From Paraburkholderia sp. Ac-20340 (GTDB taxonomy: Bacteria; Pseudomonadota; Gammaproteobacteria; Burkholderiales; Burkholderiaceae), in NCBI RefSeq assembly GCF_017104965.1, contig NZ_JAAGPR010000022.1, positions 62,001 to 126,000 on the forward strand: a stretch of DNA of 64,000 nt, written 5' to 3'. Position 1 is the first letter of the stretch, and every line of letters begins with the position of its first letter. The notes below the pieces were generated by a model. That model made no database searches. It had not been told where the DNA came from and saw nothing but the letters and a program-made list of their open reading frames with translations. The position numbers and the translations under genes were made by a program. Shown here one piece after another: positions 44,433 to 52,742 of the stretch.

Positions 44433-44702
44433 CTAAAGCGACGCCTCCTGAATCGCGCCCGTGCTCAGCGCGCGCTCGATCAGGCCTTCGTTCTGCGCCT
44501 TGCGGATGGCGTGCGCAATCAATTGCTCCGGTTCCTCGAGTTCCGCCTTGAGTGCGCCCAGCAGACCCGAGGCGTCGAGGATCACCAGCGTCTTCGCCGT
44601 ATCCGCGGCGCTGATCAACACGCGGCGCGTGCCATCATCGGCGAGACTCGCGCAGAACTGCCCCGTCGCGCCGCCCACGTTGTATTCGAAATTTTGTATC
44701 AA
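44433..44702 (-). CDS. Hypothetical protein, 89 aa
   Basis: This short soluble protein starts at TTG (44702) with GGGAG 7 nt upstream. It reads IQNFEYNVGGATGQFCASLA, then RVLISAADTAKTLVILDASG and an acidic helix ALKAELEEPEQLIAHAIRKA. A longer frame upstream has poor composition and no ribosome site. It lies 70 bp after the DoxX gene on the same strand. No family recognised. Confidence 0.6.
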   Translation of the reverse strand: MIQNFEYNVGGATGQFCASLADDGTRRVLISAADTAKTLVILDASGLLGALKAELEEPEQLIAHAIRKAQNEGLIERALSTGAIQEASL

Positions 44703-44772
44703 AGCCGGCTCCCTGTTTCCAGTGGATTCAAAGGACCGCAATCGCGATCGACCTGCGCTGCAACGTGACGTT

Positions 44773-45204
44773 TCAACCGCCGAAACCGCCGCGCGGCGCA
44801 CGCAGTCCATCGATGGAAGCACGTCCCGCGCCCGTTACGGCAAGCAGCAGAAAACCGCCGGCGATCGCCACATTTTTCCAGAAGTGCACGACCGCATCCT
44901 GCTGCAGGGCGGCCTGGGTGACGTTCCAGAAATCGTGCCCGAGTATCGCCGTGACGATCGCGTAAATAGCCAACACGAACGCCACGAAACGCGTACGCAC
45001 GCCAAAAACCACCGCGAGACCGCCCAGCAACTCAATCGCCACGGCCACGGGCGCGACGAACTGCGCGTAAGGCACGGCATGGGCATGCAGATAGCCGAGG
45101 AACCCCGCGTACCCCAAAAGCTTCATGGCGCCGCCCCAGAGAAACAGTATCGCGAGCGCGAATCGGGCGATGAAGATGATGAGGGAATCTGCGGGACGTG
45201 TCAT
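44773..45204 (-). CDS. DoxX family membrane protein
   Basis: This 143-residue protein has four membrane helices and the DoxX pattern ARFALAILFLWGGAMKLLGY, AIELLGGLAVVFGVRTRFVA and ILGHDFWNVT. DoxX proteins form inner-membrane redox or quinone-linked complexes; the substrate here is unknown. Full length. It precedes the 89-residue hypothetical gene. Confidence 0.9.
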   Translation of the reverse strand: MTRPADSLIIFIARFALAILFLWGGAMKLLGYAGFLGYLHAHAVPYAQFVAPVAVAIELLGGLAVVFGVRTRFVAFVLAIYAIVTAILGHDFWNVTQAALQQDAVVHFWKNVAIAGGFLLLAVTGAGRASIDGLRAPRGGFGG

Positions 45205-45446
45205 GAAGGGCTCCAGTATGCAATAACGCAGTGACCGTGTTCGCGCCCTACAGTTCCCGGGATACTGGATTACGTGAATATTGGACGGACGATGTGGACC
45301 ACCTCGCCGAGGCCGCCTTGCGCGTCACGGCGCCGGAAATTGATTCGGAATCCGATCTATTGATACCGTCTGAAGAAAGCGGATAGCTGCGGCAACAACC
45401 GATACAGGTTTACCCGATTCTGCCGGCTCGCCGGCCATCGGCCTCC

Positions 45447-45602
45447 TCAATGCCGGTGATGCATGGGGCGATGCGAATCGAGCCACCGGGCCACACGCTG
45501 TTCGAGCGTGCCGCGGCTACGGCGCGAAATGGCCCACGACACCGCGCAGACCAGCACCATGACGGCCGGACCCAGCAGATAAGCAGCAACCGTTTCCCTC
45601 AT
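45447..45602 (-). CDS. Small single-helix membrane protein, 51 aa
   Basis: This 51-residue protein reads MRETVAAYLLGPAVMVLVCA, one transmembrane helix, followed by a basic cytoplasmic-type tail ending HRPMHHRH. GGAG is placed well before the ATG at 45602. It is divergent from the XRE regulator gene (45795). Function unknown. Confidence 0.65.
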   Translation of the reverse strand: MRETVAAYLLGPAVMVLVCAVSWAISRRSRGTLEQRVARWLDSHRPMHHRH

Positions 45603-45794
45603 GGCCGTCTCCTTTGCCAAGCCGCCAGACAGAGTTCGAGGATTGAATTCTAGGCGATCAAAAGTCGGCCCGTAAGTGGCTTGCGCGATCGCCGAACGCG
45701 TTCTTTTGCACGGTTTTCTTATGACGTGCAGCGCCTCGCGAACATGACCCCGGAGGTAATGGAATACGCTGAGCGTTTCGCTAGAATCGGCCCA

Positions 45795-46634
45795 ATGAAC
45801 ACGCTCGCCTCTTCCAGCTTCGCGCCGCGTGCCGGCGAAACCCGCCGCGGCGTCGGCGAGTTGCTGCGCGAGTGGCGTCTGCGCCGCCGCATGAGCCAGC
45901 TTCTGCTCGCGACCGAAGCCGAAATCTCGACGCGGCATCTGAGCTTCGTGGAATCGGGCCGCGCGCTGCCGAGCCGGGAAATGGTGATGCATCTGGCCGA
46001 GCGCCTGGACGTGCCGCTGCGCGAGCGCAATGCGCTGCTGCTCGCGGCCGGTTATGCGCCGCTGTATCGCGAACGCACACTCGACGACCCGCAACTGGCG
46101 GCGGCGCGCGAGGCGGTCGAACTGGTGCTGCGCGGTCACGAACCTTACCCCGCGCTTGCGGTGGACCGGCACTGGAATATCGTCGCGACCAACCGTGCGC
46201 TCGCGCAGCTGATCGGCGATGCGTCGCCTGCCTTGCTGCAAGCGCCCATCAACGCCCTGCGACTTTCGTTACATCCGGCGGGCATCGCGCCGCGCATCGT
46301 GAACTGGCACGCGTGGCGCGCGCATCTGCTCGCGCGCTTGCAGCGCCAGATCGACGCCAGCGCCGATACCGCTCTCGTTACACTTCACGACGAACTGGCC
46401 GCCTACCCGGCGCCGCCCGACGCCGCGCCCGCCGATCTCGAGCCGATCCACAATCTCATTGCCGTGCCGCTGCGCGTGCGAACCGCCCTCGGCGAGCTGG
46501 CGTTCTACAGCACCACGACGATTTTCGGCACGCCCGTCGATATCACGCTTGCCGAGCTGGCGATCGAAGCTTTTTTCCCCGCCGATCTCCATAGCGCCAG
46601 CCTGCTGCGCGCCCACGCCTCTCCGGCCCCATAA
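45795..46634 (+). CDS. XRE-family regulator with MmyB-like ligand domain
   Basis: This 279-residue protein has an N-terminal helix-turn-helix (about residues 20-78: LREWRLRRRMSQLLLATEAE, ISTRHLSFVESGRALPSREM) and a C-terminal MmyB-like domain (about 100-270) with YPALAVDRHWNIVATNRAL and a final region IAVPLRVRTALGELAFYSTT, related to PAS and thought to bind small hydrophobic ligands. The ATG at 45795 is at the conserved start. Its target may be the divergent 51-residue gene or a neighbour. Confidence 0.9.
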   Translation: MNTLASSSFAPRAGETRRGVGELLREWRLRRRMSQLLLATEAEISTRHLSFVESGRALPSREMVMHLAERLDVPLRERNALLLAAGYAPLYRERTLDDPQLAAAREAVELVLRGHEPYPALAVDRHWNIVATNRALAQLIGDASPALLQAPINALRLSLHPAGIAPRIVNWHAWRAHLLARLQRQIDASADTALVTLHDELAAYPAPPDAAPADLEPIHNLIAVPLRVRTALGELAFYSTTTIFGTPVDITLAELAIEAFFPADLHSASLLRAHASPAP

Positions 46635-47304
46635 GCGCCTTCAGAACGGCTTCCCGCGCCTCTCAAGGCTCAATCCCGCCAGTTTGTCGCGCCGACGCTA
46701 CAAATCGCGATTAAAAGCCGTTGGACGCGTCGATTTATGCGATTTACATCTACGCGTAAACCAGTAACGGTAAAAAGCGCGTCAACGAGCCGCAGACCAA
46801 GGCCGTCTGTCACATCTTGACAAAGCTAGTTACACAGGGTCGAAACACTAGTTACAGATTAATCCTCATACGTATTAACTATTCACTGAGTACTTCTTAC
46901 CTGTCAACGTAAATCCTTTCGAATCGTTTAATCTGCATAATCCGGCGCAGCGGTCCGTTCCGACTCGTTGCGCAAGCATCGACACCACCTTGAAAACCCT
47001 TATTTCATGGGGTTTTCCGCTAAATACCCCGTCCCTAAAGGCTTTGCTGGCGGCTGTCACAGAAGCGCAATCTTTCCTCAGAAAAAGTTACCGAAATTAT
47101 TTGTAACAGCGGCATTATTTTTTTGAGAAGGGATTGATTTCTGAGATTAGTCCTCATACAATTCGCTCCAACGTGTTACGAGTTGTAACACGTTGTATCA
47201 AGAAGTCAGGCGCCACCGTGAATGAGTGGACCGACACAAGAGCCAAAAAAGTTACAACGGCAGCGAATGCCGGGGGGTTAATCGGGGCTTCGGAAAAGAG
47301 AGAA
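46635..47304. other. Long AT-rich regulatory region upstream of flhD
   Basis: These 670 bp have lower GC than any gene nearby and no credible ORF. They contain repeated elements: CTAGTTACA at 46826 and 46848 (22 bp apart), AGATTARTCCTCATAC at 46856 and 47144, GTTAC-N11-GTAAC at 47087-47107, and a perfect ACGTGTTAC/GTAACACGT palindrome at 47171-47193. This is expected of a master flagellar operon with many inputs. Confidence 0.55.
47171..47193. promoter_or_regulatory. Perfect 9-bp-arm palindrome upstream of flhD
   Basis: ACGTGTTAC-GAGTT-GTAACACGT is an exact inverted repeat, 111 bp before the flhD start. It is the best operator candidate of the region; the regulator is unknown. Confidence 0.6.
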
Positions 47305-47625
47305 ATGGACCGTAGCAGCGAGACGCTGGATTCAATCCGCGAAATTAATTTGTCGTACCTGATGCTCGCTCAGCGGATGCTGCGCGAGGACAAGCCGGTC
47401 GGTATGTTCCGACTGGGACTGTCGTCGGAACTGGCTGATCTGCTTGCTGGTCTGTCGCTCGCACAGATCGTCAAGCTGGCCGCTTCCGACCAGCTTCTTT
47501 GTCTTTTCCGCTTCGACGACCATGCCATGTTGACTGCTCTGACGCAGACAACCCGGCATACCGACGTGGCGGCTACACACGCGGCGATCCTGCTTGCAGG
47601 TCAGCCGGCTGTGCAATTCGCCTGA
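47305..47625 (+). CDS. flhD: Flagellar master regulator subunit FlhD
   Basis: This 106-residue subunit joins FlhC to activate class II flagellar promoters. The core reads SIREINLSYLMLAQRMLRED, VGMFRLGLSSELADLLAGLS and QIVKLAASDQLLCLFRFDDH, a clear FlhD. The ATG at 47305 is chosen because it gives the usual length; longer in-frame sequence is not conserved. The ribosome site is only a purine run (AAAGAGAGAA). flhC follows 10 bp later. Confidence 0.93.
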   Translation: MDRSSETLDSIREINLSYLMLAQRMLREDKPVGMFRLGLSSELADLLAGLSLAQIVKLAASDQLLCLFRFDDHAMLTALTQTTRHTDVAATHAAILLAGQPAVQFA

Positions 47626-47635
47626 GGGACGGGTC

Positions 47636-48238
47636 ATGACTACGAACCGCCGCAGCCTCACCGAAGACGCGCAGGAAGTTTTTCGCGCGATCGCGCTGAT
47701 CGAGCTGGGTGCACGGATGCAGGTGCTGGAGAGCGAGCTTTCGCTTTCGCGCGACCGCATGATCCGTCTGTACCGCGAGATCCGCGGCGTTTCGCCGCCC
47801 AAGGGTATGTTGCCGTTCTCGGCGGACTGGTACATGACGTGGCTGGCCAACATCCACGCCTCGTTGTTCTACAACACGTACCTGTTCCTCAAGAACGAAG
47901 CGCGTTGCTCGCATCTCGACGCGCTCACCAAGGGGTTCCGGCTGTATCTGGAACACTGCCGCCACAGCGGGACCGAGCCGGTGCTCGATCTCACCCGTGC
48001 GTGGACCCTGGTGCGCTTTTTCGATGCGGAGATTCTGCAGATGACGCCTTGCTGCCGATGTGGCGGTAAGTTCGTCGCGCACAAACACGACCTTCAGCAT
48101 AACGTCGTGTGTGGTGCATGCCAGCCGCCTTCGCGCGCCGGCAAGACGAAGAAGGCGGCTGCAGCGCGACGGGGCGCAGAGCAGACCGAGAGCGACCTTC
48201 CGGTGGAAACATCGGACGGCATTGCCGAGGCTGCATAA
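47636..48238 (+). CDS. flhC: Flagellar master regulator subunit FlhC
   Basis: This 200-residue DNA-binding subunit of FlhD4C2 has the N-terminal region RRSLTEDAQEVFRAIALIEL, GVSPPKGMLPFSADWYMTW and the zinc site C139-x2-C142 with C159-x2-C162 (CCRCGGKF, VVCGAC). The C-terminal 35 residues are Lys/Ala-rich and not conserved. In many Burkholderia motAB and che genes follow flhDC; here the next gene is the convergent mntH, so this pair stands alone. Confidence 0.94.
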   Translation: MTTNRRSLTEDAQEVFRAIALIELGARMQVLESELSLSRDRMIRLYREIRGVSPPKGMLPFSADWYMTWLANIHASLFYNTYLFLKNEARCSHLDALTKGFRLYLEHCRHSGTEPVLDLTRAWTLVRFFDAEILQMTPCCRCGGKFVAHKHDLQHNVVCGACQPPSRAGKTKKAAAARRGAEQTESDLPVETSDGIAEAA

Positions 48239-48297
48239 GCGTAGGAGAGCCAAGATCCGGTTAACCGGACGCAGCAGCAAAGAGACCTAGACGCGAA

Positions 48298-48329
48298 GCC
48301 GTCCGGCGCCCCGAGAGGTGCCGGACGGC
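48298..48329. terminator. Hairpin between flhC and mntH
   Basis: A 10-bp perfect stem GCCGTCCGGC / GCCGGACGGC lies between the convergent genes. No T run follows on the plus strand, so efficiency is uncertain. Confidence 0.5.
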
Positions 48330-48374
48330 GAAGCGCATTTAGCGTCGCATCGCCCTTCCCGTTTCCAGTCCCTT

Positions 48375-49700
48375 CTAGTTGCCCAAAAAGGTCGCCCAAA
48401 CCAGCCACAGGTTGGCAGCCGTGATGACGGCGAACAGCAGCCAGGCGATCAGCCGCGTCGGCAGACGATTCACGAACACGCCCATCAGCGCACGGTCGTT
48501 CGTCATGCGGATCAGCGGCCAGAGTGCGAACGGCAGTTGCAGGCTCAGCACGACCTGGCTTGCGACCAGCAGCTTGCCCACCGCGCCGTTGCCCAGCCAC
48601 CACACGCCGATAAAAGCCGGAATCAGCGCCAGTACGCGCGTGATGAGACGCCGCTGGTAGCACGGGATCTTCATCTGCAGGAGGCCTTCCATGACGACCT
48701 GCCCGGCCACCGTGCCAGTAAAGGTCGAGCTTTGCCCGGAAGCCAGCAGCGTCACCGCGAACAGCACGGCCGCCGCGCCGCTGCCGACGATCGGCGCGAG
48801 CAGCTTGTAGGCGTCCTCGATCTCGGTGACGCCGGTGTGGCCCGTCGCATGAAAGGCCGCCGCCGCCAGAATCAGAATCGCCGCGTTGATCAGCAGCGCG
48901 AGCACCAGCGAGACGATCGTATCGATGCGCGAAAGCCCGATTGCCTGGCCGATGCTGGCTTCGTCGCGCTTCACGGCGCGCGTCTGCACGATCGACGAAT
49001 GCAGGTAGAGGTTGTGCGGCATGACCGTCGCACCCAGAATGCCGATGGCGAGATAGAGCGGTTCCTGCGCGGCAAGCGCATGCCACGACGGCACCGCGCC
49101 CGCGAACACCGAATGCCAGTGCGGCTTCACGAGCGCCAGCTCGATCACATAGCCCAGCCCGATAGTGGCGATCAGCCCCGCCATGATCGCTTCGAGCGTG
49201 CGGAAGTTCTTGCCCTTGAGCCCGAGCACGATGATCGTGTCGAACGCCGTGAGAACGATGCCCCACATCAGCGAACAGCCCAGCAGCAGATGAAACGCGA
49301 GCGCGCCGCCCAGCACTTCGGCCAGATCGCAGGCGATGATCGCGAGTTCGGCCAGCGCCCATTGGCCGAGCACGACCGGTTTGCTGTAACGCGTGCGCGA
49401 CAGTTCGGCGAGATCGCGGCCGGTGACGATACCCAGGCGCATCGCGAGACATTGCAGTGCCATCGCCGCGAGGCTCGACAACACGACGACAAACAGCAGG
49501 TTGTAACCGTACTTCGAACCGGCCTCGATATCGGTGGCCCAGTTGCCCGGGTCCATATAGCCGATCGATATCAGCAAGCCCGGACCCGCGAATTGCAGCA
49601 GCTTCTTCCAGAACGGCGCGCGCGGCGAAACCGCCACGCTGCCTTGCACTTCAGATGGGCAAAACGGCGCCGTCGCCGTGGTGGGTAAGCGGAACTCCAA
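48375..49700 (-). CDS. mntH: Nramp divalent metal (Mn2+/Fe2+) transporter
   Basis: This inner-membrane H+-coupled importer shows the metal-binding helix 1 motif SIGYMDPGNWATDIEAGSKY and the helix 6 motif ATVMPHNLYLHSSIVQTR, both intact. Eleven helices are expected. The start is uncertain: TTG at 49700 with GAGG 9 nt upstream gives about 441 residues; a TTG at 49766 would add 22 non-conserved residues and abut the next gene. No MntR box was seen. Convergent with flhC. Confidence 0.92.
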   Translation of the reverse strand: MEFRLPTTATAPFCPSEVQGSVAVSPRAPFWKKLLQFAGPGLLISIGYMDPGNWATDIEAGSKYGYNLLFVVVLSSLAAMALQCLAMRLGIVTGRDLAELSRTRYSKPVVLGQWALAELAIIACDLAEVLGGALAFHLLLGCSLMWGIVLTAFDTIIVLGLKGKNFRTLEAIMAGLIATIGLGYVIELALVKPHWHSVFAGAVPSWHALAAQEPLYLAIGILGATVMPHNLYLHSSIVQTRAVKRDEASIGQAIGLSRIDTIVSLVLALLINAAILILAAAAFHATGHTGVTEIEDAYKLLAPIVGSGAAAVLFAVTLLASGQSSTFTGTVAGQVVMEGLLQMKIPCYQRRLITRVLALIPAFIGVWWLGNGAVGKLLVASQVVLSLQLPFALWPLIRMTNDRALMGVFVNRLPTRLIAWLLFAVITAANLWLVWATFLGN

Positions 49701-49762
49701 CGGTGCGATCCTCGAAGGGGTGAAATGCGCGCCTCGAATTGATAGCGTGCGCGATCGGTCCC

Positions 49763-50971
49763 TCAAGTGTACAGCGATGGCTGCGGCAGTTCTCGCGTGA
49801 GCGCGTGACGGCCCACGTCGCGCACGCGATAGTCGACCGGATCATGCAGCGTGTGGACGCGCGCGTTGCGCCAGAAGCGGTCGAGCGCGAGCGCGGCGTT
49901 GGTCGCGCGGGCGCCGCAGGCGTCGAACAGTTGCTCGCCTGCATCCAGCGCCGCACGATGCGCGACGATCTTCGCCTCCGATACGGCAAGCGAGACTTCG
50001 GCGCGCGTGGCGGCCTGAAGCGCGTCGCCCTGCTGCCAGGCGTGATCGAGAATCGCCGCCGCGCGATCCGCCAGCACCGCGGCGGACAGCGCCTTGATGC
50101 GCATCTCGCCGAAACGCTGTTGCAGATAGGGATCGTCCGCGGCGTGCTGCACGCCCGAATTGACCCACGGACGGCCATTGGCCAGCACATATTCGCGCGC
50201 CTCTTCGAGCGCGCCTTCCGCGAGGCCAACAAACAGATTGGTCAGCACCAGTTGCGAAACCAGCGTGCGCAGCGACGCACGCGGCGTATCCGGCCGATGC
50301 AGCACCTCGGCGGCGCGCACCTCGACGGCATCGAACGAGACCGTGCCGCTATCGGTCTGACGCTGGCCGATCGGGTCCCAGTCGTCGTGCACGGTGATGC
50401 CCGCGCGCGTGGTCGGCACGACGGCGAACACCGGGTTGCCGCTCGCCGGATCATGGCCGCTCACGGTCATCATCTGCGAGCCCGTGGTGCCGGAACAAAA
50501 GCCCTTCTTGCCGTGCAGACGCCAGCCGCCCGCGCCATCGGCCTGCGCGATCAGACGCGTATCGAGCGGATTCACCGCGTTGCCCCACCACCAGCGATGC
50601 TCGACCGTGCCTTGCAGCCAGTTCGCGCGCTGCGTGGCGTTGCCCCAGAGATCGACGGTCGCGATCTGCAAGAACTCGAAGCCGAGCAGATGCGCAAGCG
50701 CGCTGTCCACCCGCGCAATCTGGCGGATGGTCCGATACGGCGCGCTCCAGCCGGAACCGTCCGCGCCCAGACGCCCGCCAAATTCCTGCGGCACCGCCAG
50801 CGTGAGCAGCCCGGCATCGGCGATCAACTGCTTTTCGGCGGCCGCGTGACCGCCCGCCAGATCGCGGCGCGCGGCGCTCGCGCGCAAGGTCTCGATCAGC
50901 GTCGCGAGACGCGCATCGCCGTTCGTAGGCTCGGTTGAAGGGTGCGTCTGCGGCGGCCGTGGATCGTTCAT
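49763..50971 (-). CDS. Acyl-CoA dehydrogenase-like oxidoreductase (SfnB/DszC type)
   Basis: This 402-residue flavin-dependent enzyme has the acyl-CoA dehydrogenase fold but belongs to the monooxygenase-like SfnB/DszC branch: GLLTLAVPQEFGGRLG, LAHLLGFEFLQIATVDLWG, WRLHGKKGFCSGTTGSQMMT and HDDWDPIGQRQTDSGTVSFD. Relatives oxidise sulfur compounds such as dimethyl sulfone derivatives or dibenzothiophene using FMNH2. The substrate here is not known. The ATG at 50971 gives the usual length. No sulfonate ABC transporter is nearby. Confidence 0.82.
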   Translation of the reverse strand: MNDPRPPQTHPSTEPTNGDARLATLIETLRASAARRDLAGGHAAAEKQLIADAGLLTLAVPQEFGGRLGADGSGWSAPYRTIRQIARVDSALAHLLGFEFLQIATVDLWGNATQRANWLQGTVEHRWWWGNAVNPLDTRLIAQADGAGGWRLHGKKGFCSGTTGSQMMTVSGHDPASGNPVFAVVPTTRAGITVHDDWDPIGQRQTDSGTVSFDAVEVRAAEVLHRPDTPRASLRTLVSQLVLTNLFVGLAEGALEEAREYVLANGRPWVNSGVQHAADDPYLQQRFGEMRIKALSAAVLADRAAAILDHAWQQGDALQAATRAEVSLAVSEAKIVAHRAALDAGEQLFDACGARATNAALALDRFWRNARVHTLHDPVDYRVRDVGRHALTRELPQPSLYT

Positions 50972-51170
50972 GCCAGGTGTCCCGAATGAGTTGCGCGGTG
51001 CCCGGAGCCGGGCGCGCACGCGCCATCCGCTCCAGCTTCGATCGACCGATGATAGTGGCGCGCGCCTGGGTCGGCTACGAATCGTTTCCGCAAATGAAAT
51101 CGCGGCTGGCGATATGCGCTTGCATACCAGCCAGCCGCGAGGGCCCAGCAGAGGAGCGCCCAGCGCCCGT

Positions 51171-52727
51171 TTATCGCGACGCGAGCGGTGCGGGCGGTGG
51201 TGCGCCATCGGGCTGCGCAGCGGGCTTCGGGTCGCCCCAGCCGCCGCCCAGCGCGCGGATCAGGTTGACGGTCGCCACCGCCTGCGAGCCTTCCAGGTGG
51301 CTCGCCTGAAGCTGCGAAACCAGCACCGAGCGTTCACTATCGATCACGTTCAGATAGCTGACCTCGCCCTCTTCGTACTGCGTGCGCGAGAGATGCGCGG
51401 CGCGCTCCGAGGCGCTCACGGCATCGTTCTGCTCGCGGATCTGATCGTCGAGCAGACGCAGATCGGAGAGGTTGTCCTCGACTTCGCGGAACGCCACCAG
51501 CACCTGCTGCCGATACTGCGCGACATCCTCGTCGTACTTCGCGCGCGCCTGGGCCAGATTGGCCTTGCGGCGGCCGCCGTCGAACAGCGGCACCGTGAGC
51601 GCCGTGCCCGCGAGCGGCCCGAGGAAGAACGCGCGGCTCGACCACATGAACAGATCGCCGAGCGTGGTCGACTCGTAGCCGAACGCGCCGGTGATATCGA
51701 GCTTCGGAAAGAACGCCGATTTCGCCAGACCGACGCGCGCGTTCGCGGCGGCCATCGCGCGCTCCGCGGCGGCGATATCGGGACGGCGTTCGAGCAGCGT
51801 CGAAGGCAGACCCGCCGGCACGCGCGCCGTGACCGGCACGAGCGGCGACTGCGCGAACGTGAAATCGGCCGGCGCCTTGCCCAGCAGAATCGCGAGGCTA
51901 TGCTCCGAAGCCGCACGCTGACGCGCCACGCCGACGGCATCGGCGCGCGCGCTCGCCAGTTCGTTGCGCGCCTGCGAAACGTCCAGCTCGCTGATATCGC
52001 CTTCCTTGAAGCGGCGCTCGACCAGCTTGAGCGCGTCCGCGCGCAGCGTCACGGTGCGGCGATACAGATCGGCATCGGAATCGAACTGGCGCAACTGGAA
52101 GTAGTTCTGCGCGACATCGGCCTGCAAGGCCAGTTGCACCGAGCGGAACAGCGCTTCGCTTTGCTGCGCGTCCGAGCGCGCGGCGTTCACGTTCGAACTC
52201 ACGCGGCCGAACAGATCGGCTTCGTAGCTTGTCGTGGCCTGCGCGCGCCAGAGCGTTTGAGTCGGCACACTGGTGTTCTGCGGCAGATACTGCGAAGCCG
52301 GCGAAGCGTGCTCGTAAGTCGGCCCAAAGCCCGCGTCGAGCGACGGGAACCACGACGCACGCGCCGCCTGGGTAACCGCCCGCGCCTGCTGCACGCGCGC
52401 GGCCGCCGCCTTGAGGTCCTGGTTGGCCGATTGCGCCTGCTCTTCGAGCTGGTCGAGCGTCGGGTCGCCGAACACCTTCCACCACTCGCCGCGATGGGCA
52501 TCGTCGGCGGGCTGCGCGGCCGTCCACGAACCCACGTCATGCGGACCGGCCGGTTGCGTCTGCTGCGGCGCTTCCTTGTACGCATCGGGCACGCCCGCGT
52601 CGGGCACCTTGTAAGTGGGCTCGACCGAGCAGGCCGCGAGCCACGCAAACAGCGCCACGCCCAGCGCGAGACGCGTACGGCGCCACAACGGACTTGTCAT
52701 GCCTTGCGAGAATGAATAGTTAGTCAT
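51171..52727 (-). CDS. opcM: Outer-membrane efflux lipoprotein (OpcM/OprC, NodT family)
   Basis: This 518-residue TolC-like channel has a lipobox LAAC (about residue 32) and the NodT-type repeats WWKVFGDPTLDQLEEQAQSA and FGRVSSNVNAARSDAQQSEA with helical periplasmic segments. It forms the exit duct of the CeoAB pump. The ATG at 52727 has GGAAGG 9 nt upstream. Gene order (ceoR divergent, then llpE, ceoA, ceoB, opcM) matches the known Burkholderia locus, called bpeEF-oprC in B. pseudomallei. Confidence 0.93.
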   Translation of the reverse strand: MTNYSFSQGMTSPLWRRTRLALGVALFAWLAACSVEPTYKVPDAGVPDAYKEAPQQTQPAGPHDVGSWTAAQPADDAHRGEWWKVFGDPTLDQLEEQAQSANQDLKAAAARVQQARAVTQAARASWFPSLDAGFGPTYEHASPASQYLPQNTSVPTQTLWRAQATTSYEADLFGRVSSNVNAARSDAQQSEALFRSVQLALQADVAQNYFQLRQFDSDADLYRRTVTLRADALKLVERRFKEGDISELDVSQARNELASARADAVGVARQRAASEHSLAILLGKAPADFTFAQSPLVPVTARVPAGLPSTLLERRPDIAAAERAMAAANARVGLAKSAFFPKLDITGAFGYESTTLGDLFMWSSRAFFLGPLAGTALTVPLFDGGRRKANLAQARAKYDEDVAQYRQQVLVAFREVEDNLSDLRLLDDQIREQNDAVSASERAAHLSRTQYEEGEVSYLNVIDSERSVLVSQLQASHLEGSQAVATVNLIRALGGGWGDPKPAAQPDGAPPPAPLASR

Positions 52728-52742
52728 CTTGATCATCCTTCC

